NCBI GenBank assembly: GCA_963703015.1
Contig: OY969779.1
Location: 806,001 to 870,000, forward strand
Direction of reading: 5' to 3'
Source of the DNA: Methanobacterium_B sp963703015
GTDB taxonomy: Archaea; Methanobacteriota; Methanobacteria; Methanobacteriales; Methanobacteriaceae
Length of the DNA: 64,000 nt
Positions 36,663 through 45,275 of this stretch are shown here, piece by piece. Position 1 is the first letter of the stretch. Each line of letters begins with the position of its first letter. The notes beneath the pieces are model-generated. The model worked only from the letters and a program-made list of their open reading frames with translations. It did no database searches and had not been told where the DNA came from. A program made the translations under genes and the position numbers.

Positions 36663-37235
36663 TCATATCCTATTTTCATCTCTACTTTTTTGAAGAGAAA
36701 TTTTAAACTGTTTCCATGTAGATATAGCTTCATTATATTTATCTAAATTATAAACACCTAATTCTCTAACTCTAACAGTAGATAAGTGAAGTTTATTCCT
36801 TTGTCCCCAAAGATACTTCAAACTTTTTTTTAATTCTGCATCAATAATATCATTATCTTTAAGAATTGTTAATGAACCAGAGACCCCTATTTTATTTTTA
36901 TGTATAAGTGTTATTGCAATGTGTTGAGATATATCTCCACATATTCCCCCTATGATACAAATACATTCTTTAATAAGCATTTCCTGTGCAGTCAAAGCTA
37001 TATCAAAACGATTTAATATCCATCGGTATATATCAGTCAACATTAAATGATATGCAAGATTACTTTTGAAAGTATGATCATCTATAAAATACATTTCATC
37101 TCTGAAAGATTTTGCTGTTCTTATAACCCCTCTAGGAAATCTGATATCAACTCTCTCAATATCATTTCTTCGAATAATTTCTTCAAGTTCAGAAAATAAA
37201 CGACTAATCTCATTTTGATAGTCAATTTCGTTCAT
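36663..37235 (-). CDS. Unrecognised 190-residue protein of the defence cassette
   Basis: 190 residues, mostly predicted helical. No family recognised with confidence. The C-terminal region has LKYLWGQRNKLHLSTVR, which resembles the Arg-Asn...His end of HEPN ribonuclease domains but with one residue fewer than the standard R-x4-6-H spacing. Residues about 63-100 (YHLMLTDIYRWILNRF onward) fit long helices of such an alpha-bundle. It starts 14 bases after the type IIG gene, from an ATG with GGGGGTT upstream, and ends four bases before the SIR2-like gene. It may be an RNA-targeting toxin, a sensor or an adaptor; none is proven. Confidence 0.65.
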   Translation of the reverse strand: MNEIDYQNEISRLFSELEEIIRRNDIERVDIRFPRGVIRTAKSFRDEMYFIDDHTFKSNLAYHLMLTDIYRWILNRFDIALTAQEMLIKECICIIGGICGDISQHIAITLIHKNKIGVSGSLTILKDNDIIDAELKKSLKYLWGQRNKLHLSTVRVRELGVYNLDKYNEAISTWKQFKISLQKSRDENRI

Positions 37236-37249
37236 TTAAACCCCCATAA

Positions 37250-40200
37250 TTAATCTTCTAAAAAGTTTTTCACGATTTCAATTTCTTTATCATTTAATCC
37301 ATACAATTCATAAACTAGATTGTCTACCTGTTGAACAATTGCCCTAATCTGACGTTGAATCATCTCTTTTTCAGTTGGAACTTTAGTAATTGACAAACTT
37401 TTATTAAGTTTTATTATTTTTTCAACTAAGACAACCATCTTATCATGTAAAGCAACATCTTTTAGATTATTCCAATCAATTGTTCGTATAGGAATATTTT
37501 TAATAAATCTTGTCTCGTATTTATAAAATCCCCCACGCATTGGAGTACTGACTTGTTTAAGATAAAAATCAGATAATTTGCTATTCAATAAACCTATAAT
37601 GTATTTCTTTGACTCATTGAAATCCTCATTAAGTATTATTCCATAACCACTTGTAAATGCATAATCACCATGTTCATCAAGAGCAAATGAAGCATGGTTA
37701 GCAATATCGGGTACGAGTATTTTTGGTATAAGCATTAAATCAATATTCTGATTTCTACCATAAACATACCATTCACGTCCTTTAAACCGTCCTTTTTCTC
37801 TGGTGGTAAGGTATTTTTTATTTTGTAGTAAATAGTCGTAAGTATTAGGAAATCTCTTTTTTATGTCATGTTCTGGGATAATGACTGCTTTTTTTGAATC
37901 AATAGTGTAGGGCATAATCACATATTTACCAGAATGATTAATAGAATAAGGTTTGATATCCCTCCCTAATAAAAATAATAGCAAAGAATCTTTTTCTAAT
38001 TTTACATCTTTATTCAATAATTCTGAGTGAGCTAAAGTTATATCCTCTTTATCTGTTATTCTATCCAACACATAAATTTCATTAGCACTTGTACGAATTC
38101 CTTGAGATATTCTTTTAGTCACATCCCCTAATTTAGTGGGCATATCAGTTAACTTATCGAAAAGCTTCGCACCAACTCCAACAATGAAATTCCATTCATC
38201 ACCTGAAACTTTCTTTGAAATTATTTTACCTTCAATAGATTTGCCAGAACTACGCCAATTATTTAAATCATCAACTTTCATAAATTCAAAGGTGTTACTC
38301 TTGGATTTAGTTAAAAAAAGAAGATTTGTGTAAGTAGTTGCATTTTCAAATACCTGTTCTTGACCAAAATATACAATTTTGTTTATGTTGTTTCCATCTG
38401 CAATTAATGATCTTAATGGTTGCCCATATTTTGCATTGAAGAATTTATGAGGTAGGATGTATCCTAAGACCCCCTTTTCATTTAATAGTTCAAGTCCTCT
38501 TTCTACAAAAACTACATAGATATCATAGTTCCCCTTGCTTGCAGAAACAAATTTTTTCTTATAAAACTCAACTTCAATCGGTGACCATTCTTTCATTGCT
38601 TGAACCCGGATGTATGGAGGATTCCCTATGATCGCATCAAAACCACCGTTTTCCATTATTCCAGAGAATCCTGAATTCCAATCAAAGAAATTTATCTTTT
38701 CTACACCTTCTATCTCTTCATCAAAAATTTCTGAACCTATCAAAGAGTTACCACATTTAATATTACTATCCAGATCTGGTAATGCCCTTTCTTTGAAAAG
38801 AGTTTTTTGTTCCTCTAATTCATCCTTACTTTCATCTTCTAAAACTTTTAATAACAGGCTCAGTTTGGTTACCTCTACTGCTTGTGGATCAATATCAACA
38901 CCGTAGATATTGTTTATAAGAATTTTTTTCTTTTCTCTTATGGTAAGACGGTATTCTTCAGGTCTAAATTGATATATCTTATCAGTTAAACGATCTCTGT
39001 CTTTTCGTTTAGTATAATAATTTAAATGCCACTTTAACAAGTAATTAAATGCACCCAAAAGAAAAGAACCTGAACCACATGCAGGATCAATTATTTTAAG
39101 CTCTGATACTTTATTAGGAGTCTTACCTTTAACGAGCTTTCCAATTGTATTATCAACAATGTAATCTACAATGTATTGCGGAGTATAATACACACCACCC
39201 GCTTTTTTAACTTCTGGTTTTTCTTCAACCTTTGCTCTATGTCCATCAGTTAATCGGATTACCTTACCTAAAAATTGTTCGTAAGTATGTCCAAGTATTT
39301 CAGGAGATATAAAATTGAAGATGTAAGGACTTTCAGGATAGTAAAGTTTAGTGAAAATGGTTTTAAATACTCCATCATCTATTTTTAAGCCTAATGTTAT
39401 TTGATCAGGTATTGTGTCTCTTCCTTTCTGTACTTTGAAGTGGAATAATCCAGAGTTATATTTATCATCAGCTTCAACACATAATTCACAAAACTTTTCA
39501 TATATTGCATTTTCATCTTTAAGAGATCGAAGCCTGCCGTATTTTTCAATTCTACGATCCTCACACATCCTAAGAAATACAATTCGATCTATTATGTGTT
39601 GGACTGCATAATTCAGTTCTTCAATGGAAGTGTCAGGATTTCGAAGTGCTATATTCTTTGCTAGTAATTCTCTCCATTCTTCAAGATCTGATAAAAAAGC
39701 TTCATCTACCTCTTCTGTTCCACGTTTCTTTTTATTATCCTCAGCATATTGATCAAAAGAACCCTTTAAAACTGCTTCCTTAGAAAAGATATTGTAAAGA
39801 TCTTCCCATCGATCAACGTACTCTTCATAAGTGAAATAATCGAGTCTTGCTATTCCGGCTTTATCTCTTTTGTTTGGTTTAACACGAGTATCATATATAG
39901 CAAGCTCTTCAAAATCAGTTAAAATAGATAAAGGTAACTTTGCACTCCAAGCATAACTCCTAACCTGAAAAGCTGACTCTTTTTTTTCTTTGATATTTAC
40001 AGAGGGTTTTTTAGCTTCAACAAAAAACATTTTCTTTCCAGGTAACTGGAAACAATAATCAGGTGCCCTAACTTCTTTGTTTATTCTCAACGAGTCTTCA
40101 AAGATCACATCCCGATATTGGGGGGCTATATCATTTTTATTATAAATATCCCATCCTAATTCATCAAAGAATGGATTAATGAACTCTTGTTTGATCTGCT

Positions 40201-40282
40201 CCTCATTATAATCCCTATATCGGGCATAGTTGAGCTTGTATTTCTTTACAAGTTCTTTTATCCGTTTTGGTGCTTCTGCCAT
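37250..40282 (-). CDS. Type IIG restriction-modification enzyme (Eco57I/TaqI-like)
   Basis: 1010 residues combining cleavage, methylation and recognition. An N-terminal PD-(D/E)xK nuclease has Asp75 and Glu89-x-Lys91 (APDY...FFVEAKK). A helical connector spans about 160-350. The N6-adenine methyltransferase has GGVYYTP (363-368), motif I DPACGSGSF (399-407) and motif IV NPPY (554-557). The C-terminal 350 residues are a TaqI-like target recognition region containing GRFKGREWYVYGRNQ. Such enzymes usually recognise an asymmetric 5-7 base site and modify one strand. AGGGTAA precedes the ATG. It leads the cassette with the 190-residue and SIR2-like genes. Intact by all visible motifs; the site cannot be read from sequence. 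Confidence 0.9.
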   Translation of the reverse strand: MAEAPKRIKELVKKYKLNYARYRDYNEEQIKQEFINPFFDELGWDIYNKNDIAPQYRDVIFEDSLRINKEVRAPDYCFQLPGKKMFFVEAKKPSVNIKEKKESAFQVRSYAWSAKLPLSILTDFEELAIYDTRVKPNKRDKAGIARLDYFTYEEYVDRWEDLYNIFSKEAVLKGSFDQYAEDNKKKRGTEEVDEAFLSDLEEWRELLAKNIALRNPDTSIEELNYAVQHIIDRIVFLRMCEDRRIEKYGRLRSLKDENAIYEKFCELCVEADDKYNSGLFHFKVQKGRDTIPDQITLGLKIDDGVFKTIFTKLYYPESPYIFNFISPEILGHTYEQFLGKVIRLTDGHRAKVEEKPEVKKAGGVYYTPQYIVDYIVDNTIGKLVKGKTPNKVSELKIIDPACGSGSFLLGAFNYLLKWHLNYYTKRKDRDRLTDKIYQFRPEEYRLTIREKKKILINNIYGVDIDPQAVEVTKLSLLLKVLEDESKDELEEQKTLFKERALPDLDSNIKCGNSLIGSEIFDEEIEGVEKINFFDWNSGFSGIMENGGFDAIIGNPPYIRVQAMKEWSPIEVEFYKKKFVSASKGNYDIYVVFVERGLELLNEKGVLGYILPHKFFNAKYGQPLRSLIADGNNINKIVYFGQEQVFENATTYTNLLFLTKSKSNTFEFMKVDDLNNWRSSGKSIEGKIISKKVSGDEWNFIVGVGAKLFDKLTDMPTKLGDVTKRISQGIRTSANEIYVLDRITDKEDITLAHSELLNKDVKLEKDSLLLFLLGRDIKPYSINHSGKYVIMPYTIDSKKAVIIPEHDIKKRFPNTYDYLLQNKKYLTTREKGRFKGREWYVYGRNQNIDLMLIPKILVPDIANHASFALDEHGDYAFTSGYGIILNEDFNESKKYIIGLLNSKLSDFYLKQVSTPMRGGFYKYETRFIKNIPIRTIDWNNLKDVALHDKMVVLVEKIIKLNKSLSITKVPTEKEMIQRQIRAIVQQVDNLVYELYGLNDKEIEIVKNFLED

Positions 40283-40314
40283 ATTATTACCCTATTTTAA
40301 TTACATATAATTTC

Positions 40315-40761
40315 TCAACCCATAAACCGGCCTGTTTTTGCATCGACAACATGAACAGCCGTGACATAATGATTGTTATATATTTCTCCATCAGCATACG
40401 TTAAAACAGTGTAAAATGTAATTTTATAATATGGATTCACATCATTTAGGAATAATTTAGCATCCACACTATTGCCTCTAACATTAGGATCAGCATTTTT
40501 AGCTATGGCTATTGCTTTATCAAAACTGATAATGTCCTTAGTGGATGTATTTTGATTTGATTTATTATTAGTGCTGATATTCCCGGAATTAGTTTGATTC
40601 CCGGAATTACTAGTTTGATTTAGTGTAATATTAGTTTGATTTAAAATTGTTGGATCTTTATTACCAAATAAATGACTTTGTAAAATAACTCCAACACTCA
40701 CACCTAATATTGCAACTAAAATAACTACAACAATAATCAGTCTTTTAACGGTATTATCCAA
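40315..40761 (-). CDS. Membrane-anchored Asn-rich protein with PepSY-like end, copy 1
   Basis: 148 residues from a TTG start with an eight-G ribosome binding site upstream. Residues 7-28 are a single membrane helix (LIIVVVILVAILGVSVGVIL). Residues 35-75 are Asn/Thr/Ser-rich with many N-x-T/S sequons, suggesting an extracellular glycosylated linker. The C-terminal part, with FDKAIAIAKN, NPYYKITFY and VHVVDAKTGRFMG, resembles a PepSY-type domain. It is a paralogue of the next gene upstream. It ends 32 bases before the type IIG start on the same strand, so it could be part of the same transcript. Function unknown. Confidence 0.7.
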   Translation of the reverse strand: MDNTVKRLIIVVVILVAILGVSVGVILQSHLFGNKDPTILNQTNITLNQTSNSGNQTNSGNISTNNKSNQNTSTKDIISFDKAIAIAKNADPNVRGNSVDAKLFLNDVNPYYKITFYTVLTYADGEIYNNHYVTAVHVVDAKTGRFMG

Positions 40762-40856
40762 ATAATCAACCCCCCCCAGAATTTAACCTTTGAATGTTTT
40801 CCCAATTATTTAACCCTATAAACTATTTAGGGATAAATTGTTTAATTAAATTTAAA

Positions 40857-41285
40857 TCAATTATTATGTCCCGAACATATATATTGGCCTGTTTTTGCAT
40901 CAACATCAATCCATGCAATCGCACTACCTCCTTGAAATACATAAATACTAACTTTATAGTAAGGATTCAGTGATTCAATTAGTTGGGCCTTATAAATATA
41001 ATTATTCCTAGCATAGGAGTCTCTTGTACACTCTTTTGCAACTTCTATTGATTTTTGAGAACTAATAATGGAAGAATCACTTGTTGTTTGTGTATTATTG
41101 TTTAACTTTCCATCACTATTTTGATTTACAGAACTACTTTGATTTATAGTAACATTAGTTTGATTCACAACAGTAACATTTTTATTATTTGATAGATAAC
41201 CTTGTAGAAATACTCCACCAACTACTCCGAGTATTGCAACTAATATAATTACAATTATAATAAATGTTTTTACAGTTTTATCCAC
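40857..41285 (-). CDS. Membrane-anchored Asn-rich protein with PepSY-like end, copy 2
   Basis: 142 residues from a GTG start with AGGGGGTT upstream. Same plan as the downstream gene: MDKTVKTFIIIVIILVAILG membrane anchor, Asn/Thr/Ser-rich linker with N-x-T/S sequons, then SQKSIEVAKE, NPYYKVSIYVF and WIDVDAKTGQY. The two genes have near-identical N-termini and the same C-terminal order, so they arose by tandem duplication. The linkers have diverged the most. No annotated function. Confidence 0.7.
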   Translation of the reverse strand: MDKTVKTFIIIVIILVAILGVVGGVFLQGYLSNNKNVTVVNQTNVTINQSSSVNQNSDGKLNNNTQTTSDSSIISSQKSIEVAKECTRDSYARNNYIYKAQLIESLNPYYKVSIYVFQGGSAIAWIDVDAKTGQYICSGHNN

Positions 41286-41381
41286 AAATATAACCCCCTA
41301 ATTCAAAGTATCTTGGTAGAATTTATTCATTTATTAAGTTCATAAAATTATTTTATATTCTTAATACCAGAATACTTAAAT

Positions 41382-41882
41382 CTAATTTACCATTTGTCCA
41401 GTAGTTATATCTACATATGCTGTATCTGAAGGTGACCATCTTTTGTAAACTATGTTATTTACTTGCCATTCTGGTTCAAGTCCCAATCCTGCATCATTCA
41501 TTCCATTTTCATATCCCATTGAATATCCTTTTCCAAAATCGCCACTAAAACTTTTAGATGTGTCTCCGTCATATCCATCTAAATATCCATGCTCATATCC
41601 CATATCATATTTTGTCATCTCTTGAGTATTGGATTCAGTTGAAGAAATAGTATTATTAGTAACTGATATGTTTGAGTCTGTTGTTTGAGTATTAGTATGG
41701 ATAGTAGTATTATTAGTTTGAATAACGGGATTAAACATTACAACGAAAAATGCTATAATGACCATCAAAAATAATGATCCAATACCAATTCCAATTACTA
41801 ATCCTACTTTTCTTCCAGTACTTTGCCTATCCCAAATTGATTTGTCTTTATCTGAATCTATGATTAACCCCCCCTTAACCAT
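41382..41882 (-). CDS. Membrane-anchored Thr/Asn-rich protein with YxxGY repeats
   Basis: 166 residues in the longest frame. A basic start, a membrane helix (VGLVIGIGIGSLFLMVIIAFF), an Asn/Thr-rich linker with sequons, then YDMGYEHGYLDGYDG and YSMGYENGMNDAG repeats, and a final YVDITTGQMV strand that resembles the VDAKTG ending of its two neighbours. The ATG at 41882 has no ribosome binding site. By analogy with the two downstream genes, whose G-rich sites lie before a codon followed by GAT, initiation may be at the ATA codon at 41861, after GGGGGGGTT. First gene of a leftward set of three. Function unknown. Confidence 0.6.
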   Translation of the reverse strand: MVKGGLIIDSDKDKSIWDRQSTGRKVGLVIGIGIGSLFLMVIIAFFVVMFNPVIQTNNTTIHTNTQTTDSNISVTNNTISSTESNTQEMTKYDMGYEHGYLDGYDGDTSKSFSGDFGKGYSMGYENGMNDAGLGLEPEWQVNNIVYKRWSPSDTAYVDITTGQMVN

Positions 41883-42210
41883 AAAAAACCTATTGATATA
41901 ATTTTTATCAACTTTAATTTTGTATCAGTTAATTTGCATTAATATTATTTGTGATTAACTCCTATGGGAACCTCTATTATAAACAATTGAGTAATCACTT
42001 AGATTAAAGTACAAAATAACACTTCCATTAATCAAAGTCCCGATAATTTTTTTAATGTCCATAAAAAATTGGATAAACTATTAGATACAGAAAAAATTGT
42101 ATTAAAGAAAAGTTTTGATATTGATAAAAGTTAATCACAAACAAATTAGAATATTTAAACACAGATCAAGTTAATAAATTGATATTTAGCCAATTGTAAA
42201 GGTGTGTTAA
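41883..42210. other. Divergent intergenic region
   Basis: About 330 AT-rich bases between the leftward membrane-anchored set and the rightward ABC pair, so it must hold both promoters; TATA-like strings lie near 41893-41910 and 42146-42155. A rightward open stretch at 42003-42134 has coding-like composition but no start codon; I treat it as chance or a decayed remnant. Confidence 0.4.
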
Positions 42211-42879
42211 ATGAATATCTACAGATTATCCGTGAAAAATCTTCGAAGGAACAAGATGAGGAATTTTTTCGCCGTTGTAAGAATAAGCTTTGGTGTTCTA
42301 ATTCTCCTTGTTTTACTGAGTTCTGGTATAGGTTTAAACACATTTTTAAAACAGGCTAACTCATTTCATGTGAACGATAATGTTAATAATTCTGAATTAA
42401 TTATTTCAACTGTGACCAATCAGCTTAATTCCATTTTAGGAGTAAACAGTACAACTTCGGTTATTGGAAGTAAAATAGATGCTTTAATAAACAACGCAGT
42501 ATATATTCTGGACGGATTGGCAAGTATTGTGTTCTTAGTTGGGATTTTAGATATAATGAATACCATGGGTTTCAATCTCAATGAAAGAAATCGGGAAATT
42601 GGGATATTAAAAACCATGGGTTTCTCTGAGAAACAGTTACTCATCAGCATGTCCCTTGAAGCTGGTTTAATAGGATTTTTTGGAGGTATAGGTGGAGTTA
42701 TACTGGGATCCCTAGGAATATCCCTAGTTGCAATGTTTATAGGAATTCCAATTTCAATTCTGATTCCATTATGGTTAATTCCGAGTGTCATTGTGCTGAC
42801 AACTGTTCTAGCTTCCCTCCTTGGCCTGGTTCCAGGATGGTTTGCAAGTTACAGAAACATTGAAGAGGTAATCCCATGA
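42211..42879 (+). CDS. Shortened FtsX/MacB-type ABC permease
   Basis: 222 residues, about half the usual length. TM1 is at about 22-42 after a basic VKNLRRNKMRN start, then only some 50 extracellular residues instead of the usual roughly 200-residue periplasmic-type domain. TM2 (about 95-118), TM3 (about 150-175) and TM4 (about 180-205) follow, with the conserved FtsX cytoplasmic loop NERNREIGILKTMGFS. It overlaps the ATPase gene by four bases. The continuous frame shows no indel, so the shortness looks genuine. Such permeases act as mechanical transmitters or lipoprotein/peptide exporters; the role here is unknown. Confidence 0.82.
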   Translation: MNIYRLSVKNLRRNKMRNFFAVVRISFGVLILLVLLSSGIGLNTFLKQANSFHVNDNVNNSELIISTVTNQLNSILGVNSTTSVIGSKIDALINNAVYILDGLASIVFLVGILDIMNTMGFNLNERNREIGILKTMGFSEKQLLISMSLEAGLIGFFGGIGGVILGSLGISLVAMFIGIPISILIPLWLIPSVIVLTTVLASLLGLVPGWFASYRNIEEVIP

Positions 42880-43532
42880 GCACCGACAACTCAAGCATAA
42901 GACTCGTTGATGTCTGGAAAATCTACAAGAATGGTGATGAAGTGACACATTCCCTTGCAGATTTGAATCATACATTCCAACATGGATCAATGAGTATAAT
43001 CTACGGACCCTCAGGTTCTGGTAAATCAACATTCGTAAGGATTGTTGGCCTTCTAGAAAAGATAACCATGGGCCAAATCTTTGTAAATGGAACTGACACA
43101 AGCCAAATGACACAACAGGAAAAAAACGCAATTATACAACGCGAGATAGGTTTTGTGTTTAGAAATGACAATCTAATTCCAACACTCAGTGCATTTGAGA
43201 ATGTTAACCTTCCAATGAACAATTCTGATGGCACCCAAACCCAAAAACTATTGGAAACTGTGGGGGTTAATGATTTTAAAAAATACCCCCACGACCTGTC
43301 AAAGGAAGAAGAGATAAGGGTCAGTATAGCCAGGGCAATGGTCAACAGTCACTCCATACTCATCACAGATGAACCAACTGGAAATCTCCACAGATCAGAA
43401 GCAGAAGAGATTATGAATTTACTTCAGGACCTGAATAAATCATTGAATTTGACCATAATCCTAACCACCAACAACAAAAAACTTGAGGGTTACGGTGACT
43501 TCTTGGAACTTGAAGATGGAAAACTGATTTGA
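42876..43532 (+). CDS. ABC ATPase with altered catalytic motifs
   Basis: 218 residues, closest in layout to the MacB/LolD class. Walker A GPSGSGKS (44-51) and Walker B ILITDE (161-166) are intact. The Q-loop Gln is Arg96 (GFVFRND), the signature LSGGQ is LSKEE (141-145), the D-loop Asp is His172 (GNLHRS), and the H-loop His is Asn199 (TTNN). ATP binding is likely, but hydrolysis by the usual mechanism is doubtful. The ATG overlaps the end of the shortened permease gene. An ATP-gated switch rather than a pump is possible; that is inference. Confidence 0.85.
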   Translation: MSTDNSSIRLVDVWKIYKNGDEVTHSLADLNHTFQHGSMSIIYGPSGSGKSTFVRIVGLLEKITMGQIFVNGTDTSQMTQQEKNAIIQREIGFVFRNDNLIPTLSAFENVNLPMNNSDGTQTQKLLETVGVNDFKKYPHDLSKEEEIRVSIARAMVNSHSILITDEPTGNLHRSEAEEIMNLLQDLNKSLNLTIILTTNNKKLEGYGDFLELEDGKLI

Positions 43533-43654
43533 GAATGAGACCCAGTAAGTCTTTTTAAATCCCCAGAAATCTATTTTTTATAGGAAATAGCTGAAATTCT
43601 TATTTTAAATTTATGAAAAAAATAGTAAAAAAAATGTTGAGTAAGTTTAGGTTT

Positions 43655-44095
43655 TTAGTCGGCTCGTGAGAGATCATTTTTTGGTTTTGATTCCTGGCTA
43701 GATGGTACTACCTGTGTGCCTGAAACCCTGTCAAGGAACCTGTCGTTCGATTTGACAAATATGAATCCCAGTATTAAATCCAGTATTAATGGTAAATACA
43801 GTATCTTCGAGAGACTTCTTATTAAAGATTTTTTGTAGGTGAGATTTCCATCTTCAGCCACAACCTTCAGGTTAAACATCCTTTTTCCAAATGTCTTACC
43901 TGTTTTACCTTCAAAGTAGGTGAAGTAAGCTAGTATTATGATTGCTCCTATGAATATCCAGTACGTTAGGGTGGAAAATACCCCAATACCTGCTGTTATC
44001 ACGAAAACTATTCCACTTAAAATCCACATGAAAAGTGTTAAAATAATTATGTCAACTATCAACGCTATAAGTCGCCGACCCCAGAAGTTTCCCAT
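43655..44095 (-). CDS. RDD-family membrane protein
   Basis: 146 residues from ATG 44095. An RRLIALIVDIIILTLF first helix carrying the Arg and Asp of RDD proteins is followed by two or three further helices, the GKTGKTFGKRMFNLKVV loop, and a charged C-terminus. RDD proteins are small membrane proteins, some linked to ion transport; the role here is unknown. The frame reaches a GTG at 44104, but the ATG better fits the family start. Convergent with the ABC ATPase. Confidence 0.85.
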   Translation of the reverse strand: MGNFWGRRLIALIVDIIILTLFMWILSGIVFVITAGIGVFSTLTYWIFIGAIIILAYFTYFEGKTGKTFGKRMFNLKVVAEDGNLTYKKSLIRSLSKILYLPLILDLILGFIFVKSNDRFLDRVSGTQVVPSSQESKPKNDLSRAD

Positions 44096-44264
44096 GTTTA
44101 TCACGTCTCGAAATATTTGTTTATTTCATGTTAAAATCTTTATACAAAATTTGCTAATGAATTAGAATAACTCTAACTCATTTTCTTGTATTCGTCATTA
44201 ATAAATTTTTTTAAAAAGCCCGGATTCAAGGTTTGTGAAAGAGTGAAAAGATTGAAAATATGAT

Positions 44265-45275
44265 TTAACAAACCCTTGGTACAGGATCAGCTATTGGGGC
44301 TTCTAAAATTCTTTTACCGCCTAAAAGAGTTTCAATAACCACATGAACATTGTCTGTTACTTCCCCTATAATTTGAGCGTCTTTTCCATATTTAGTCTTT
44401 CTTATGGCTTCTAATGTTTCTTCGGCCTTGTCTGCTTCCACTCCCATTACGACCTTACCCTCGTTGGCAACTTCGTAGGGATCTAGACCCAGCATTTCAG
44501 ATGCAGCAACCACTTCAGCTTTGAGTGGGATTTTTTCTTCGTCAATGAGCATTCCAACACCTGACTTTGAAGCCATTTCATTTAATGCATTGGCAATTCC
44601 ACCTCTGGTTGGATCCTTCATTGCTGTAACTCCCCCAACCTTAAGTGCTGCTTCAACCATGCCCCATACTGGTGCAACATCAGATTTTAGGTCTGTTTCA
44701 AATCCAAACCCTTCTCTGTAGGACATTAAGGATATTCCATGGTCACCAACACTGCCTGTTAAAATGATCTTGTTACCAACCTCAAGATCAGAGTCCCGTT
44801 TAATTTCTCCCTTTTTAACTATACCTATTCCTGTGGTGGCTATGATTATTTTATCAAGTTTATCATGTTCCATTACCTTAGTATCCCCGGTAATTATCGA
44901 AACACCAGTTTCTCTGCAGACAGCATCCATTGATTTGATTATTTTTTCAAAGTCTTCCCCTGAAAAGCCTTCACTTATGACCATTGCATTGGTTATTGCA
45001 AGGGGTTTAGCACCCATAACAGAAACATCGTTGACTGTTCCTGCGATTGATATGGTTCCTATGTCTCCTCCTGGGAAGAATATTGGATCTACGGTGTGAC
45101 TGTCTGTGCTTACAACAATTTCATAGTCTTCCATTGGAATTGAGGCCCCATCATCGAGATCATCCAGTCCAACTCCACCATTGACACTTTTATTCTTTAA
45201 ATTTTCCAGTATGATTTCTGAAATGAGACCCTGCATGATCCCACCGCCGGCTCCGTGCGACATACCTATTTTCAT
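44265..45275 (-). CDS. hypE: Hydrogenase maturation protein HypE
   Basis: 336 residues. HypE receives a carbamoyl group from HypF on its C-terminal Cys and dehydrates it to the thiocyanate that supplies CN ligands to [NiFe]-hydrogenases. The protein ends in DPVPRVC, the required terminal Cys. SHGAGGGIMQGLI, DGASIPMEDYEIVVSTDSHTV (split here by description), ITGDTKVME and KDPTRGGIANALNEM are the PurM-like motifs. ATG 45275 follows AAGGGTGA. Methanogens depend on these hydrogenases. No other hyp gene is adjacent. Confidence 0.95.
   Translation of the reverse strand: MKIGMSHGAGGGIMQGLISEIILENLKNKSVNGGVGLDDLDDGASIPMEDYEIVVSTDSHTVDPIFFPGGDIGTISIAGTVNDVSVMGAKPLAITNAMVISEGFSGEDFEKIIKSMDAVCRETGVSIITGDTKVMEHDKLDKIIIATTGIGIVKKGEIKRDSDLEVGNKIILTGSVGDHGISLMSYREGFGFETDLKSDVAPVWGMVEAALKVGGVTAMKDPTRGGIANALNEMASKSGVGMLIDEEKIPLKAEVVAASEMLGLDPYEVANEGKVVMGVEADKAEETLEAIRKTKYGKDAQIIGEVTDNVHVVIETLLGGKRILEAPIADPVPRVC

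Noticed and set aside
37250..40282. BREX PglX or type I R-M methylase
   Set aside because: The N-terminal nuclease motif in the same chain and the absence of brx, hsdR or hsdS genes fit type IIG better.
42003..42134. Open stretch with Asn/Lys-rich, coding-like translation
   Set aside because: No start codon and a stop just upstream; AT-rich DNA often gives such frames.
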